64,000 bases of DNA from Halodurantibacterium flavum (GTDB taxonomy: Bacteria > Pseudomonadota > Alphaproteobacteria > Rhodobacterales > Rhodobacteraceae). The position numbers were made by a program, and so were the translations under genes. Below are positions 50,324 to 59,161 of this stretch, piece after piece (the stretch's first letter is position 1; each line of letters begins with the position of its first letter). Where the stretch lies: contig NZ_JBHUGH010000002.1 of NCBI RefSeq assembly GCF_042681825.1, positions 248,001 to 312,000 on the forward strand, written 5' to 3'. Below the pieces are notes generated by a model. It was given only the letters and a program-made list of their open reading frames with translations. It searched no databases and was not told where the DNA came from.

Positions 50324-51703
50324 TCAGGCGGGGCAAAGCTCTGACACGAGGTCGGCGGCCAGCTGGCGCGCCTGTTCGCGGATATCCGGGATCGCGGTGA
50401 TTTCCCAGAAGGCCGCGCGAGAGGCCGGACCCATGGCGCGGATGCGGGGGTCGGCGCGCCCCTCGCGGTCGATCACACGGCAATCCTGCGTCACGTCGAG
50501 CCCCAGCCGCAGCGGGTCGATCCGCGCCCGCCCGGACGTTAGCAGATCGGCGATCAGCGGTGTCGCGTTCTCGGCCGGGTCGCGGCGGATGCCCCGGCAA
50601 TCAATGATATGGCCGGCGGGCAGCGTCTCGGCCGCGTCCTGCCCATGGGGGCGCCAGCGCACCAGCCGCTGCCCCTGGGCGTCCTGTTCCGCGCCAAGGA
50701 AGGCACCGCGCAGCAGGCGAAGCTGCCCCTCGCGCAGGGCGCGTTCGACCAGCGCCGCGCTTTCGGGCGGAACGCGGTGGCGGTGCACCTCCCACCATGG
50801 GGCGGCGTGGCGCAGGAACCGTGCGCGCTCCGTCGGGGGTAGAGCCGCCCAGATCGCGCGCAGATGCGGGCGCACCCCGTCCACCGCGTCGCGCCAGGTG
50901 CCGCCCTGCGCTGCCGCCCGCGCCGCCAGCGCCCGGATCCACGCCATCAGTGCGCTGACCGGTGCACCGAGCGGGATCTCGGCCGGGCTGATGGCAAGCG
51001 GCTGGCCCGGCGCATGGGTGCGGGGGAGTTGCGCCCGGCGCGAAAGGGCGATGATCTCGCCGAAATGGCCGCGTTCCAGCAGGCTGATCGCCTGGTCGAT
51101 CATCGAAAGGCCCGAGCCCACGATTACCACCCGACGTTCCGACGGCGGCGGCGCCGGGTCCCAGGCGCCCTGCACGATGCCCTGCGGGTCGGGTTCGGGC
51201 ATCGCGTGGCCGGTCGCGAGGATCGCGCTATCGGCGGGCAGGGTCTGGCCGTCCTCCATCTGCAGGATGACGCCCGCGCCATCGGGACGGGTCCGCAAAC
51301 CGGTGCAGGTCGCCCGCAGAAAGCGCAGCCGCCCGTCGCCCGCCACCGGGGCGAGCAGATCCGAGAGATAGGCGCCATAGGTCGCGCGGCTGACGAAAGA
51401 GGCGCCCGTCATCTCGGTCCCGCGGGCGCTGAGCCAACGGCGGAAATGGTCCGGGTCGTCCGGAAAGGCGCTCATGTTCGCGACGCGGGTGTTGAGAAGG
51501 TGGTTCGGGTCACGCGTCGAATAGGCGACGCCCCGGCCGGGCAGGTTCTGCCCCTCGATCACCGTGACGCGCAGCGCGGCAGCGGGATTATGAAGCAGAT
51601 GGGCGGCCAGCAGGACGCCGCTTGCGCCGCCGCCGATGATCGCCACATGCGGCAGGTGGATGATGCGGGGCACGGACTGGCTGGGGAAGAGGTCGATCTT
51701 CAT
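50324..51703 (-). CDS. FAD/NAD(P)-binding oxidoreductase (YdhS-like)
   Basis: A 459-residue protein of the FAD-NAD(P)-binding family. A first dinucleotide motif IIGGGASG (22-29) is followed by the family block GRGVAYSTRDPNHLLNTRVANMSAFPDDPDHF split over residues about 57-85, and a second Rossmann motif VVIVGSGLSMIDQA near 190-205; a C-terminal IIDCRGIRRDP segment is typical. Substrate unknown. It is transcribed leftward, probably controlled by the Lrp-type regulator encoded just upstream. Confidence 0.82.
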   Translation of the reverse strand: MKIDLFPSQSVPRIIHLPHVAIIGGGASGVLLAAHLLHNPAAALRVTVIEGQNLPGRGVAYSTRDPNHLLNTRVANMSAFPDDPDHFRRWLSARGTEMTGASFVSRATYGAYLSDLLAPVAGDGRLRFLRATCTGLRTRPDGAGVILQMEDGQTLPADSAILATGHAMPEPDPQGIVQGAWDPAPPPSERRVVIVGSGLSMIDQAISLLERGHFGEIIALSRRAQLPRTHAPGQPLAISPAEIPLGAPVSALMAWIRALAARAAAQGGTWRDAVDGVRPHLRAIWAALPPTERARFLRHAAPWWEVHRHRVPPESAALVERALREGQLRLLRGAFLGAEQDAQGQRLVRWRPHGQDAAETLPAGHIIDCRGIRRDPAENATPLIADLLTSGRARIDPLRLGLDVTQDCRVIDREGRADPRIRAMGPASRAAFWEITAIPDIREQARQLAADLVSELCPA

Positions 51704-51802
51704 GGCGGTCTCCGGGGTTGGGACGCTGGATTATACTATATTCACTAGCATGTTTGTCGTGATTTTTGTTTCCAAAATTCCCCGGCCAGGGGGAACAGGG
51801 TT

Positions 51803-52288
51803 CTAGCGGTCGCGGGTGTTGACGGGATAGGCGGTCGTGTGGCGCATCCGCTCCATCGCGAATTGCGAGGTCAGGTTCTTGATCGCGACGCTGTCGGTCA
51901 GCGTCTTGTAGAACCGGTCATAGGCGGCCATGTCCGGTACTGCGACGCGGAGCAGATAGTCGATCTCTCCCGCCATGCGCCAGGCCTCCATCACCTCGGG
52001 CAGGCGATCGACGGCGCGGGTGAATGTGTCGCGCCATTCGGTGCTGTGGTCGGGCGCCTCGATCCCCACAAAGACGGTCAGCCCAAAGCCGAGCAGCGCC
52101 CCGTTGGCGATGGCCACGCGCCGCTCGATCACGCCGGCGGCCTCCAGTTTCTGGATGCGTTTCCAGCAGGGCGTCTGCGACAGGCCCACGCGGTCCGCGA
52201 TCTGGGCGATGGGGGTCGTCGCATCCTCCATCAGCACGGCGACGATCTTTCGGTCGATCAGGTCGAGCACGGGAATGGCCTGGTTCAT
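51803..52288 (-). CDS. Lrp/AsnC-family regulator
   Basis: A 161-residue regulator: helix-turn-helix at about residues 26-50 (IAQIADRVGLSQTPCWKRIQKLEAAGVI) and a C-terminal RAM/ligand domain (VMEAWRMAGEIDYLLRVAVPDM). The start is placed at the ATG at 52288. It precedes the FAD-protein gene on the same strand with a 99-bp gap. A shared AT-rich element, nATACTATATTn, occurs before the FAD gene (51731-51742) and upstream of this gene (52407-52418). Confidence 0.88.
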   Translation of the reverse strand: MNQAIPVLDLIDRKIVAVLMEDATTPIAQIADRVGLSQTPCWKRIQKLEAAGVIERRVAIANGALLGFGLTVFVGIEAPDHSTEWRDTFTRAVDRLPEVMEAWRMAGEIDYLLRVAVPDMAAYDRFYKTLTDSVAIKNLTSQFAMERMRHTTAYPVNTRDR

Positions 52289-52448
52289 CGGTTGATTCCT
52301 TTCACAGGGAAAGGATGGCGCATTCAACCTAAAAGTCTAGCAGGTTTATCGTATATTAGGCGGCAAGGCACCGGATCGCAGGCGGGGGTAGGCTTATGCG
52401 ACTGATAATACTATATTAAAGAAGCTTATCCCGCTTCCGCTCGCCCGT

Positions 52449-52494
52449 GTTTCTTCTTGGCAAAAATATCCCGGGGTCCGGGGCAGAGCCCCGG
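52449..52494. repeat. GC-rich hairpin within 316-bp intergenic stretch
   Basis: CCGGGGC-aga-GCCCCGG (52478-52494), preceded by TTTCTTCTTGG at about 52450. This combination resembles interspersed intergenic hairpins common in Rhodobacteraceae genomes (from memory). It lies between the Lrp gene (leftward, start 52288) and the DUF1428 gene (leftward, stop 52605) and could terminate the latter. The rest of 52289-52604 shows only the AT-rich elements noted under the Lrp gene. Confidence 0.45.
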
Positions 52495-52604
52495 CTTACA
52501 TCCGGGGCCGCCATTCTGCGGGTCGGGCGCCACGATGTGATGATCGCCGAGCCCATCCCTGACGTTCAGGGAATGTCATCCCAAAGGCCATCCGGCAGAG
52601 GGAG

Positions 52605-52952
52605 CTACATCTCGACGATAGGGATAAAGCCGCCATAGATCATGCGGCTGCCGTCAAAGGGCATGTCCTTGATGCCCTCCATCCGCGGGTCGGCCATGGC
52701 GGCGGCCCAGCCCTTGTCGCGGGTTTCCTTGTCCGGCCAGGTGGTCCAGGAAAAGACCACCGTCTCATCCTCCTTGCGCATGACGGCGCTGTGCATGGAG
52801 TTCACCTTGCCCTCGGGGACGTCGTCGCCCCAGGCCTCCATGACAGAGAGCGCGCCAAGCTCACGAAAGATCTCGCCGGCGGCGGCGGCGAATTTCGCAT
52901 AGGATTCCTTGTTGGCGGTCGGGACCGCCAGGATGAAACCGTCGACATACAT
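52605..52952 (-). CDS. DUF1428 (YbaA-like) protein
   Basis: A 115-residue protein with the full DUF1428 pattern: MYVDGFILAVP at the start, YAKFAAAAGEIFRELGAL, WGDDVPEGK, VVFSWTTWPDKETRD and MPFDGSRMIYGGF at the end. These proteins adopt a ferredoxin-like dimeric alpha/beta barrel. Function unknown. It is 50 bp downstream of the VOC/PhnB gene and likely shares its transcript. Confidence 0.9.
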   Translation of the reverse strand: MYVDGFILAVPTANKESYAKFAAAAGEIFRELGALSVMEAWGDDVPEGKVNSMHSAVMRKEDETVVFSWTTWPDKETRDKGWAAAMADPRMEGIKDMPFDGSRMIYGGFIPIVEM

Positions 52953-53002
52953 GGGTCTTTCCTCCTCCTGGTGTGGCCGTTGCGGGCCGGGTCAGTTGTC
53001 TG

Positions 53003-53515
53003 TCAGTTATCCGCGCCTGCGACGGCGGCCTCGATCGCCGCCACGTCGATCTTGTGCATCGTCATCATCGCGGCAAAGGCGCGGCGGGCAGGTTCGCCGC
53101 CCTGCGCCAGCGCGCGGGTCAGGACGCGCGGCGTGATCTGCCAGTTCAGGCCCCAGCGATCCTTGCACCAGCCGCAGGCGCTTTCGCGGCCGCCATTGCC
53201 GGTGATCGCATCCCAGTAGCGGTCGGTTTCTGCCTGATCGTCGGTCGCGATCTGGAACGAAAACGCCTCGGTCTGCGGAAAGAGGGGGCCGCCGTTCAGC
53301 CCCAGACAGGGGATGCCGCAGACGGTGAATTGCACGGTGATCACATCGCCCGCCTTGCCGGACGGGTAATCGGCGGGCGCGCGGTGAACGGCGCAGACCC
53401 GGCTGTCGGGAAAGGTCGCGGCGTAGAATTCCGCGGCCTCCTGCGCGGCTCCGTCAAACCAGATGCAGATCGTGTTCTTTGGCACCTCGGGTGCCGCGGG
53501 GACAGTATCGGTCAT
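53003..53515 (-). CDS. VOC/PhnB-like protein
   Basis: A 170-residue protein of the glyoxalase-fold group annotated as PhnB or 3-demethylubiquinone methyltransferase-like: TICIWFDGAAQEAAEFYAATFPDSRV, GIPCLGLNGGP, FSFQIATDDQAETDRYWDAI, CGWCKDRWGLNWQITPRVL. The start is at the ATG at 53515, divergent from the MarR gene. Role unknown; often co-encoded with DUF1428 proteins and small stress-type operons. Confidence 0.88.
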   Translation of the reverse strand: MTDTVPAAPEVPKNTICIWFDGAAQEAAEFYAATFPDSRVCAVHRAPADYPSGKAGDVITVQFTVCGIPCLGLNGGPLFPQTEAFSFQIATDDQAETDRYWDAITGNGGRESACGWCKDRWGLNWQITPRVLTRALAQGGEPARRAFAAMMTMHKIDVAAIEAAVAGADN

Positions 53516-53567
53516 TGGCTTCCTCCCTCCGGCTGCGACGAATCGCGCCTTGCCTCTGCTTGATTGA

Positions 53568-53579
53568 TTTGATATCAAA
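53568..53579. promoter_or_regulatory. Palindrome TTTGATATCAAA (candidate MarR operator)
   Basis: Perfect 12-bp palindrome in the 69-bp gap between the divergent VOC/PhnB and MarR genes, ending five bases before the MarR start codon. Binding there would block both transcripts. Confidence 0.6.
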
Positions 53580-53584
53580 ATAAA

Positions 53585-54043
53585 ATGAGCGACGCAACCC
53601 GACCTGTTCCCCTGCTGCCACCCGAGACGGTGCACCTGATCCGCGACACCTGCCTGTGCCTTGGGGTGCAGCGCGCGGCGCGCAAGCTTGCCCGGCGGTT
53701 CGACGCGGCGCTGCGGCCCTTCGGGCTGACGAACGGGCAGTTTTCGCTGATGGTGGCGCTGAACCAGCCCGCGCCGCCGCCGATGGGCCGTCTGGCGCCG
53801 TTCCTGGGGATGGACCCGTCCACCCTGACCGCAGCGGTCAAGCCGCTGGCCCGGCGCGGCCTGCTGGTGGTGGAGCCCGATCCCGACGACCGCCGGTCAC
53901 GCCGCCTGCGCATCACGGCGGAGGGCGTGGCCCTGCTGGAACAGGCGGTCGAGGTCTGGCGGGCCGAACACGCCGCGCTGGAGCAGGGGCTGGACCCGGG
54001 GCAGGGGGACGCGCTGCGCCAGGGGTTGGAGCGGTTGGGGTAG
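53585..54043 (+). CDS. MarR-family regulator
   Basis: A 152-residue regulator with the MarR winged helix: FGLTNGQFSLMVALNQ, then MGRLAPFLGMDPSTLTAAVKPLARRGLL and wing EPDPDDRRSRRLR. It is divergent from the VOC/PhnB-DUF1428 pair and shares a palindrome with it. No ribosome-binding sequence precedes the ATG at 53585 (AAATAAA), so translation may be leaderless or weak. The 204 bp downstream (54044-54247) show nothing recognisable. Confidence 0.88.
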   Translation: MSDATRPVPLLPPETVHLIRDTCLCLGVQRAARKLARRFDAALRPFGLTNGQFSLMVALNQPAPPPMGRLAPFLGMDPSTLTAAVKPLARRGLLVVEPDPDDRRSRRLRITAEGVALLEQAVEVWRAEHAALEQGLDPGQGDALRQGLERLG

Positions 54044-54247
54044 GGGGCGCGTGTTTACCGGCTGATCGTCAGAACACGCGAATTTTGCACATGTGATTTT
54101 ATGGCACGCGTGTAGCCTGCCTTGCTCCGGCACGTGCGGATCACGCATCGTGCCCGGGAATTTCGCGCTCATTCAAAGCTCGCGGACACCGTGGCGAGAG
54201 GGCGTCGGCCGGACCGGCGGCCGCCATGACCATCCGCCCGGCGCGGC

Positions 54248-55468
54248 TCAGACCCTCCACAGCCTCAGGGGCAGCGCGCTGAAGGTTTCCACCCCGTCGG
54301 TGCCGATGGCAAAGGTCTGGCCCACGCCCGCGGCGATCCCGGTCGTGGTGTCGGGGATCATGATATGGACGAAAAACACCATCCCCGGTTCCAGCACCAG
54401 CCGGTTGCCGGAATAGATCATCGGCGGCGCGTCCATCCATGTGGGCTTGAAGGTGCAGCCAAGCGCGTAGCCGCAGGCGGCATAGCGGGCATGGGCAAAA
54501 CCGGCCCCGTCCAGCACGCGGCGGTGGATGTCGTCGAGCGTGCCGAGTTCCACCCCCGGGCGGGCGGCCGCCTTGATCTGGTCCAGCGCCTCGATCGCCA
54601 CATCCATCTGTGCCAGCTGGCGCGGGTCGGGCGCGCCCACGGCGACGGTATGTTCGATCACCACGTGATAGCGGCAGGCCGAGGCCGCAAGCTCGATCAG
54701 CACCTGATCCTGCGCCCCGATCCGGCGCGGCCCGCCCAGACCCCGACCGAAAAGCGCGCGCGGCCCCGAATTGACCAGCGGCCCGCCCGAGGGCATGTCG
54801 CCCCCCGCGTCCAGCATCGAGGTGACGGCGGCCCCCGACAGCGCCGTGTCATAGACGCCTGGACGCGCAGCCCCGATCGCCGCCAGCGTCGCGGCATCGG
54901 CCATCTTGCCGGCGGCGCGCACGAGGTTCAGTTCGGCTGGCGATTTCACCAGCCGCTGTCGCCGCACGAGGTCCGAGGTATCCTCGAGCCGGCAGAACCC
55001 GTCCAGCGCGGCCTCGACCAGGCGGCCGTTCGCCGCCGTCAGCCCGTGGGTCGCGAACTCGACGCCGACGCGCCCGCCCGCAAGGCCCAGCTCCTGGAGC
55101 AGGCGGCGCAGGTCCAGCGCGGGGTTCGCATCCTTCGCGTTCAGCCAGATGTGGATATCGTCATAAAGCGAGGCGACCTCGGCCTGCCGTCGGTCGGGGG
55201 TGCGGGTCAGAAGGGTCAGCGGCCCGTCTTCGGCGGTGATGATCCCCGCCTGAAAGAACACATAGCCCGCCGTGTCATAGCCGGTGAGGTAATAGTGGCT
55301 TTCCTGCGCGAAGATCAGGATCGCATCCAGCCTACGGTCCCGCAGTGCGCGCCGGGTGGCGGCAAGGCGGGCGCGATGCTCGGCTTCGGTAAAGCGAAGG
55401 GCGACGTCGCGCCCGGTCCGCGTGCGGCCCGGATATTCGGTGGCAAGGTCGGTGGCAAGATCGGTCAT
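54248..55468 (-). CDS. M24/creatinase-like protein A, metal ligands absent
   Basis: A 406-residue pita-bread-fold protein: creatinase N-terminal domain (LIFAQESHYYLTGYD) and C-terminal pita-bread domain. Peptidases of this family need an Asp-Asp-His-Glu-Glu metal set; here the first Asp position is Glu259, the second is Val270, the HG region reads GYALG, and the final Glu positions are VHIM and GVGQT. The segment YHVVIEHT instead resembles YYTALERT of true creatinase, which is metal-free and cleaves a C-N bond. Last gene of the dipeptide-ABC operon, overlapping the M20-like gene by 4 bp. Substrate unknown; a guanidino or amide compound is plausible. Confidence 0.82.
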   Translation of the reverse strand: MTDLATDLATEYPGRTRTGRDVALRFTEAEHRARLAATRRALRDRRLDAILIFAQESHYYLTGYDTAGYVFFQAGIITAEDGPLTLLTRTPDRRQAEVASLYDDIHIWLNAKDANPALDLRRLLQELGLAGGRVGVEFATHGLTAANGRLVEAALDGFCRLEDTSDLVRRQRLVKSPAELNLVRAAGKMADAATLAAIGAARPGVYDTALSGAAVTSMLDAGGDMPSGGPLVNSGPRALFGRGLGGPRRIGAQDQVLIELAASACRYHVVIEHTVAVGAPDPRQLAQMDVAIEALDQIKAAARPGVELGTLDDIHRRVLDGAGFAHARYAACGYALGCTFKPTWMDAPPMIYSGNRLVLEPGMVFFVHIMIPDTTTGIAAGVGQTFAIGTDGVETFSALPLRLWRV

Positions 55469-56682
55469 TCCGCCTCGCAGATGTCGCAGATCGTCATCAG
55501 GTAGACGCGGATCATGTCGAGGTAGTCGACGATCTCGACCCTTTCGTCGGGCATGGTGTTGTAGCGCCCGCCGGGGCCGCAGACGACGCCCTCCATCCCG
55601 CCCTCATAAAGGTGGCCCGCATCGGTGCCGAAAAAGCCGGGCGGGGGGATCGCGCCGGTGGGTTGCGGCACCCCGCGCACCGCGCTGTAGGCCGCGTTGA
55701 TCGCGGTGACGATGCGGCTGTCGCGGGCGACCTCGAAGGCGGGCATGATCGGGCGGCCTTCGGCCTTTTCGGTGTGGACGGTCGCCCTGAGCCCCGGCCA
55801 GCGCGCCATCAGCCCGTCAAGCACCCGGCGCATGTCGGCCAGCGCGTTTTCCTCGGTCTGGCCGGGGCCATAGCGGCCGGAGCCCTTGAGCCGCACGAAA
55901 TCCGCGACCTGCGGCGGGCGCCATTCATGCAGCTCGCGTCCGAGCGCGCCGTGGATCACGCCGACATGGACGCGGTTGATCGCCCGGTGCTCCGCGGTCG
56001 GGGCGTCGGAAAAGGTCAGGTCGGTCAGTTCGGGGATCAGGTCGCAGGCGGCGCGGATCGCATCGACCGCCGCCTCGCGCTTGGACAGGTGGCGGGTCAC
56101 GCCCTCCAGTTCCACGACAAAGGTGAAGGCCGCGGCGTGCATCGTGATCGCCTGCAGGTCCGAGGGTTCGGCATTGATGAAGTAATCCGCCCGCAGCCCC
56201 GATTTCACGGCCGCCAGCGTGCCGACCCCGCCCTGCAATTCGCCGATCACGAAGGTCAGGATCACGTCGCCCTTCAGCCGGACGCCGTTGCGGATCAGGG
56301 TGCGCAGTGCACAAAGATAGGCCGCGTCGCCCGCCTTCATGTTGGACACGCCGATACCATAGATGAATTCGTCATCGACGAGCCCGCCCCAGGGATCGAC
56401 CGTCCAGCCCTCGGTTACCGGGTTCGTGTCCAGATGGCCGTTGAACAACAGGCTTTTGCCGCCCCCCGTTCCGCGCCAGATGCCGATGGCGTTCACGCGG
56501 TCCCCCTCGACCGGCATCAGCCAGGCTTCCATCCCCATATCCTGCATCAGGGCGACCATATGTTCGGCCAGCACCCGTTCGCCGGGGGTTTCGGAATAGC
56601 TTTTGTGCCGGACCATCCCCGACAGGATATCGAGGCTGTCCTGCACGTCGATGTTGCGCGCCAGCGCGAGGGCGTCGGTCAT
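55465..56682 (-). CDS. M20/ArgE-DapE-like protein with altered metal site
   Basis: A 405-residue M20-fold protein. The first His and Asp are present (NGHLDTNPV), the catalytic-base Glu is present (IGELQGGVGT), and EPS retains the next Glu. The bridging Asp of DMK is Asn (SNMKAG), the second Glu of EE is Leu, and the last His is Asn (YNTMPDERV). Three of five expected metal ligands are therefore changed, so normal dinuclear zinc hydrolysis is doubtful. It overlaps the ATPase gene and M24 protein A gene by 4 bp each, so its product is made together with them. Confidence 0.82.
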   Translation of the reverse strand: MTDALALARNIDVQDSLDILSGMVRHKSYSETPGERVLAEHMVALMQDMGMEAWLMPVEGDRVNAIGIWRGTGGGKSLLFNGHLDTNPVTEGWTVDPWGGLVDDEFIYGIGVSNMKAGDAAYLCALRTLIRNGVRLKGDVILTFVIGELQGGVGTLAAVKSGLRADYFINAEPSDLQAITMHAAAFTFVVELEGVTRHLSKREAAVDAIRAACDLIPELTDLTFSDAPTAEHRAINRVHVGVIHGALGRELHEWRPPQVADFVRLKGSGRYGPGQTEENALADMRRVLDGLMARWPGLRATVHTEKAEGRPIMPAFEVARDSRIVTAINAAYSAVRGVPQPTGAIPPPGFFGTDAGHLYEGGMEGVVCGPGGRYNTMPDERVEIVDYLDMIRVYLMTICDICEAE

Positions 56683-58343
56683 GGGGCACCTTCCGGTTCG
56701 GGTTGCGGTTCGGTCTGCAGCTCGGCCGGCAGCGGCACCGCGTCGAGCAGCGCGCGGGTATAGGGGTGGCGGGCGGGGCTTTCGGCCTCTTCCACCGGGA
56801 AAAGGTCCACGAGCCGCCCCGCCTGCATCACCGCAATCCGGTGGGCAAGCTGGCGGATCAGGTTCAGATCATGGGTGATGAAGACGCAGGCCGCGCCGGT
56901 CTTTTGCTGCAGCCCGACCAGCAGCCGCGCGACCGCCGCCTGAACCGAGACATCGAGCGCCGCCGTGATCTCGTCGCAGATGACCAGCTTGGGTTCGGCG
57001 GCAAAGGCGCGGGCGATGGCCACACGCTGTTTCTGGCCGCCCGACAACTGATGCGGATAGCGGGTCGCGAACTCGGGTGGCAGCAGCACCATTTCCAGTA
57101 ATTCGCGCACCCGTCCGGCGATCTGCGCCCGGGGGACGAGGTTGTAAAGCCGAAGCGGCCGCGCAAGGATGCCGCCGATCGACTGACGCGGGTTGAGGCT
57201 CGCATCCGGGTGCTGAAACACGATCTGCACGTCGCGGCGGTAGCGCCGGTCCAGCGCCGCACGTCCGGTGAAATCGCGCCCGTCAAAGGTGATCCGCCCC
57301 TCGAAGACGTTGAGGCCCGTGGCCGCCCGCGCGATGGTGGATTTCCCCGACCCGCTTTCGCCGACGATGCCCAGCAATTCGCCCCTGCGCACGTCGAGCG
57401 TCACGTCCGCCGCGCCCGCATGGGCGCTGGCCGAGGGGTCGAGCAGCCGCGTCAGCCAGCCCGGTTCGCCGTAGCGGACGTTGATATTCTCGATCCGCAT
57501 CAGCACCGGCGCGCCTTGCGGGGCGGGCAGGGCAATCCGGTTCGCGGGGCGGGGCACGGCGGCCAGCAGGCTGCGCGTATAGGCATGGGCGGGGGCGGTC
57601 AGCACCTGCGCGACCGGGCCGCTTTCGACGATCTCGCCCTTGTGGATCACGGAAACCCTGTCGGCGATCCGCCCGACCAGCCCCAGATCATGCGAGATAT
57701 AGAGCGCGGCCACGCCCGTTTCCTCTCGCAGGCGGACGAAAAGCTCGAGGATCTGGCGTGCCGTCAGGATGTCGAGCGCGGTGGTCGGTTCGTCGAAGAT
57801 GATAAGCTCGGGATTGCAGGCAAAGGCAGTGGCGATCACCACGCGCTGTTTCTCGCCGCCCGAGGCCTCGTGCGGGTAGCGCTTCATGATCCGGGCGGGG
57901 TCGCGGATGCCGGTGCGGGCGAGCGCCGCCTCGGCCTCGGCGCGGGCGGCGTCAGGGGTCATGTCGCGGTGACGCATCAGCACCTCGACCACCTGATCGC
58001 CAAGCGTCATCGTGGGGTTCAGCGCCGCGCTCGGGTCCTGAAAGACCATCGCGGCGCGGCGGCCGCGCAGCCGTTCCAGATCGCGGCGGGGCATGCCGAT
58101 CATGTCCTCGCCGGACAGAAGGATCGCGCCCGCCCCTTCGCGCGCATTGCCCGGCAGGTAGCGCATGATCGCCCAGGCGAGCGTCGATTTCCCCGACCCG
58201 CTTTCGCCCACCAGCGCATGGGTTTCACCGCGCCGGATCGACAGGGACACGTCGCGCAGGGCCGGGATGTCGCCCGCGTCGGTCGCATAGCCCATGGAAT
58301 AGTTCGTGACCTGAAGAACGGGGCGGTCGGTGAGGCTCTTCAT
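56679..58343 (-). CDS. Fused dipeptide-type ABC transporter ATPase (DppD-DppF)
   Basis: A 554-residue protein with two complete ABC ATPase domains. The first has Walker A GESGSGKST (46-54), signature ASGGEKQR and Walker B LIIFDEPTTALD; the second has Walker A GESGSGKST (about 328-336), signature LSGGQKQR and LVICDEITAALD. Each is followed by the oligopeptide-ATPase C-terminal element (HAYTRSLLAAVP, HPYTRALLDAVP). It energises import with the two permeases encoded upstream. The start at 58343 overlaps dppC by 4 bp. Confidence 0.93.
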   Translation of the reverse strand: MKSLTDRPVLQVTNYSMGYATDAGDIPALRDVSLSIRRGETHALVGESGSGKSTLAWAIMRYLPGNAREGAGAILLSGEDMIGMPRRDLERLRGRRAAMVFQDPSAALNPTMTLGDQVVEVLMRHRDMTPDAARAEAEAALARTGIRDPARIMKRYPHEASGGEKQRVVIATAFACNPELIIFDEPTTALDILTARQILELFVRLREETGVAALYISHDLGLVGRIADRVSVIHKGEIVESGPVAQVLTAPAHAYTRSLLAAVPRPANRIALPAPQGAPVLMRIENINVRYGEPGWLTRLLDPSASAHAGAADVTLDVRRGELLGIVGESGSGKSTIARAATGLNVFEGRITFDGRDFTGRAALDRRYRRDVQIVFQHPDASLNPRQSIGGILARPLRLYNLVPRAQIAGRVRELLEMVLLPPEFATRYPHQLSGGQKQRVAIARAFAAEPKLVICDEITAALDVSVQAAVARLLVGLQQKTGAACVFITHDLNLIRQLAHRIAVMQAGRLVDLFPVEEAESPARHPYTRALLDAVPLPAELQTEPQPEPEGAP

Positions 58344-59161
58344 CCGTGGCCCTTTCGCGGGTCGAAGGCATCGCGCAGCGCGTCGCCGAAAAGGTTGAAG
58401 CCCATGGCGGTGATGGCGATGGCAAGCCCCGGAACCACCACGCACCACGGGTTGCGGAACATGAACTGCCGCGCTTCGGCCACCATCAGCCCCCATTCGG
58501 TCGAGGGCGGTTGCGCGCCGAGGCCGAGAAAGCCGAGCGTCGCGCCGATCATGATGGCAAAGCTGACGCGGATCGTCGCCTCGACGATGATCGGGCCGAT
58601 GGCGTTGGGCAGGACTTCCCGCAGCACGATCCAGCTTTGGGTTTCGCCCCGCGCCTGTGCGGCCAGCACATATTCCCGCGTGCGCACCGACAGGACGGCG
58701 CTGCGGGCGATCCGCGCCATGCCGGGGGTAAAGGTGACGGCGACAGCCAGCATCGCCTGCGTCGTGCCGCCGCCAAGGAAGGTGACGATCAGCAGGGTGA
58801 AAAGAAGCTCGGGCATTGCCAGCATCCCGTCGAGGATGCGCATGATCACCCCGTCGGTGCGGCCCCCGGCGACGCCTGCGATCACGCCGATGATCGACCC
58901 GGCGCCGACGCCAAGCGCGGTCGCCCCCAGCCCGAACGAGACTGTCGCCGGCGCCCCGTGCAGCAGACGCGACATGAGGTCCCGCCCGTATTGGTCGGTG
59001 CCGAGCCAGAAGTCCGCCGATGGCCCCTGCAGGCGGGACGCGGCATGGAACATCTGCGGGTCATAGGGCGCGATGAAGGGGCCGAATACGCTCGCAACGA
59101 AGACGAGGGTCAGAAGGATCGTGCCGATGAGGCCTGTGGGGCTGCGAAGGATGTCACGCAT
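58340..59161 (-). CDS. Dipeptide-type ABC transporter permease (DppC)
   Basis: A 273-residue inner-membrane permease with about six hydrophobic helices, the N-terminal DppC element FGPFIAPYDPQ, WLGTDQYGRDLMSRLLHGA and the EAA-type loop YVLAAQARGETQSWIVLREVLPN. It overlaps the dppB stop by 8 bp and the ATPase start by 4 bp. Confidence 0.92.
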   Translation of the reverse strand: MRDILRSPTGLIGTILLTLVFVASVFGPFIAPYDPQMFHAASRLQGPSADFWLGTDQYGRDLMSRLLHGAPATVSFGLGATALGVGAGSIIGVIAGVAGGRTDGVIMRILDGMLAMPELLFTLLIVTFLGGGTTQAMLAVAVTFTPGMARIARSAVLSVRTREYVLAAQARGETQSWIVLREVLPNAIGPIIVEATIRVSFAIMIGATLGFLGLGAQPPSTEWGLMVAEARQFMFRNPWCVVVPGLAIAITAMGFNLFGDALRDAFDPRKGHG

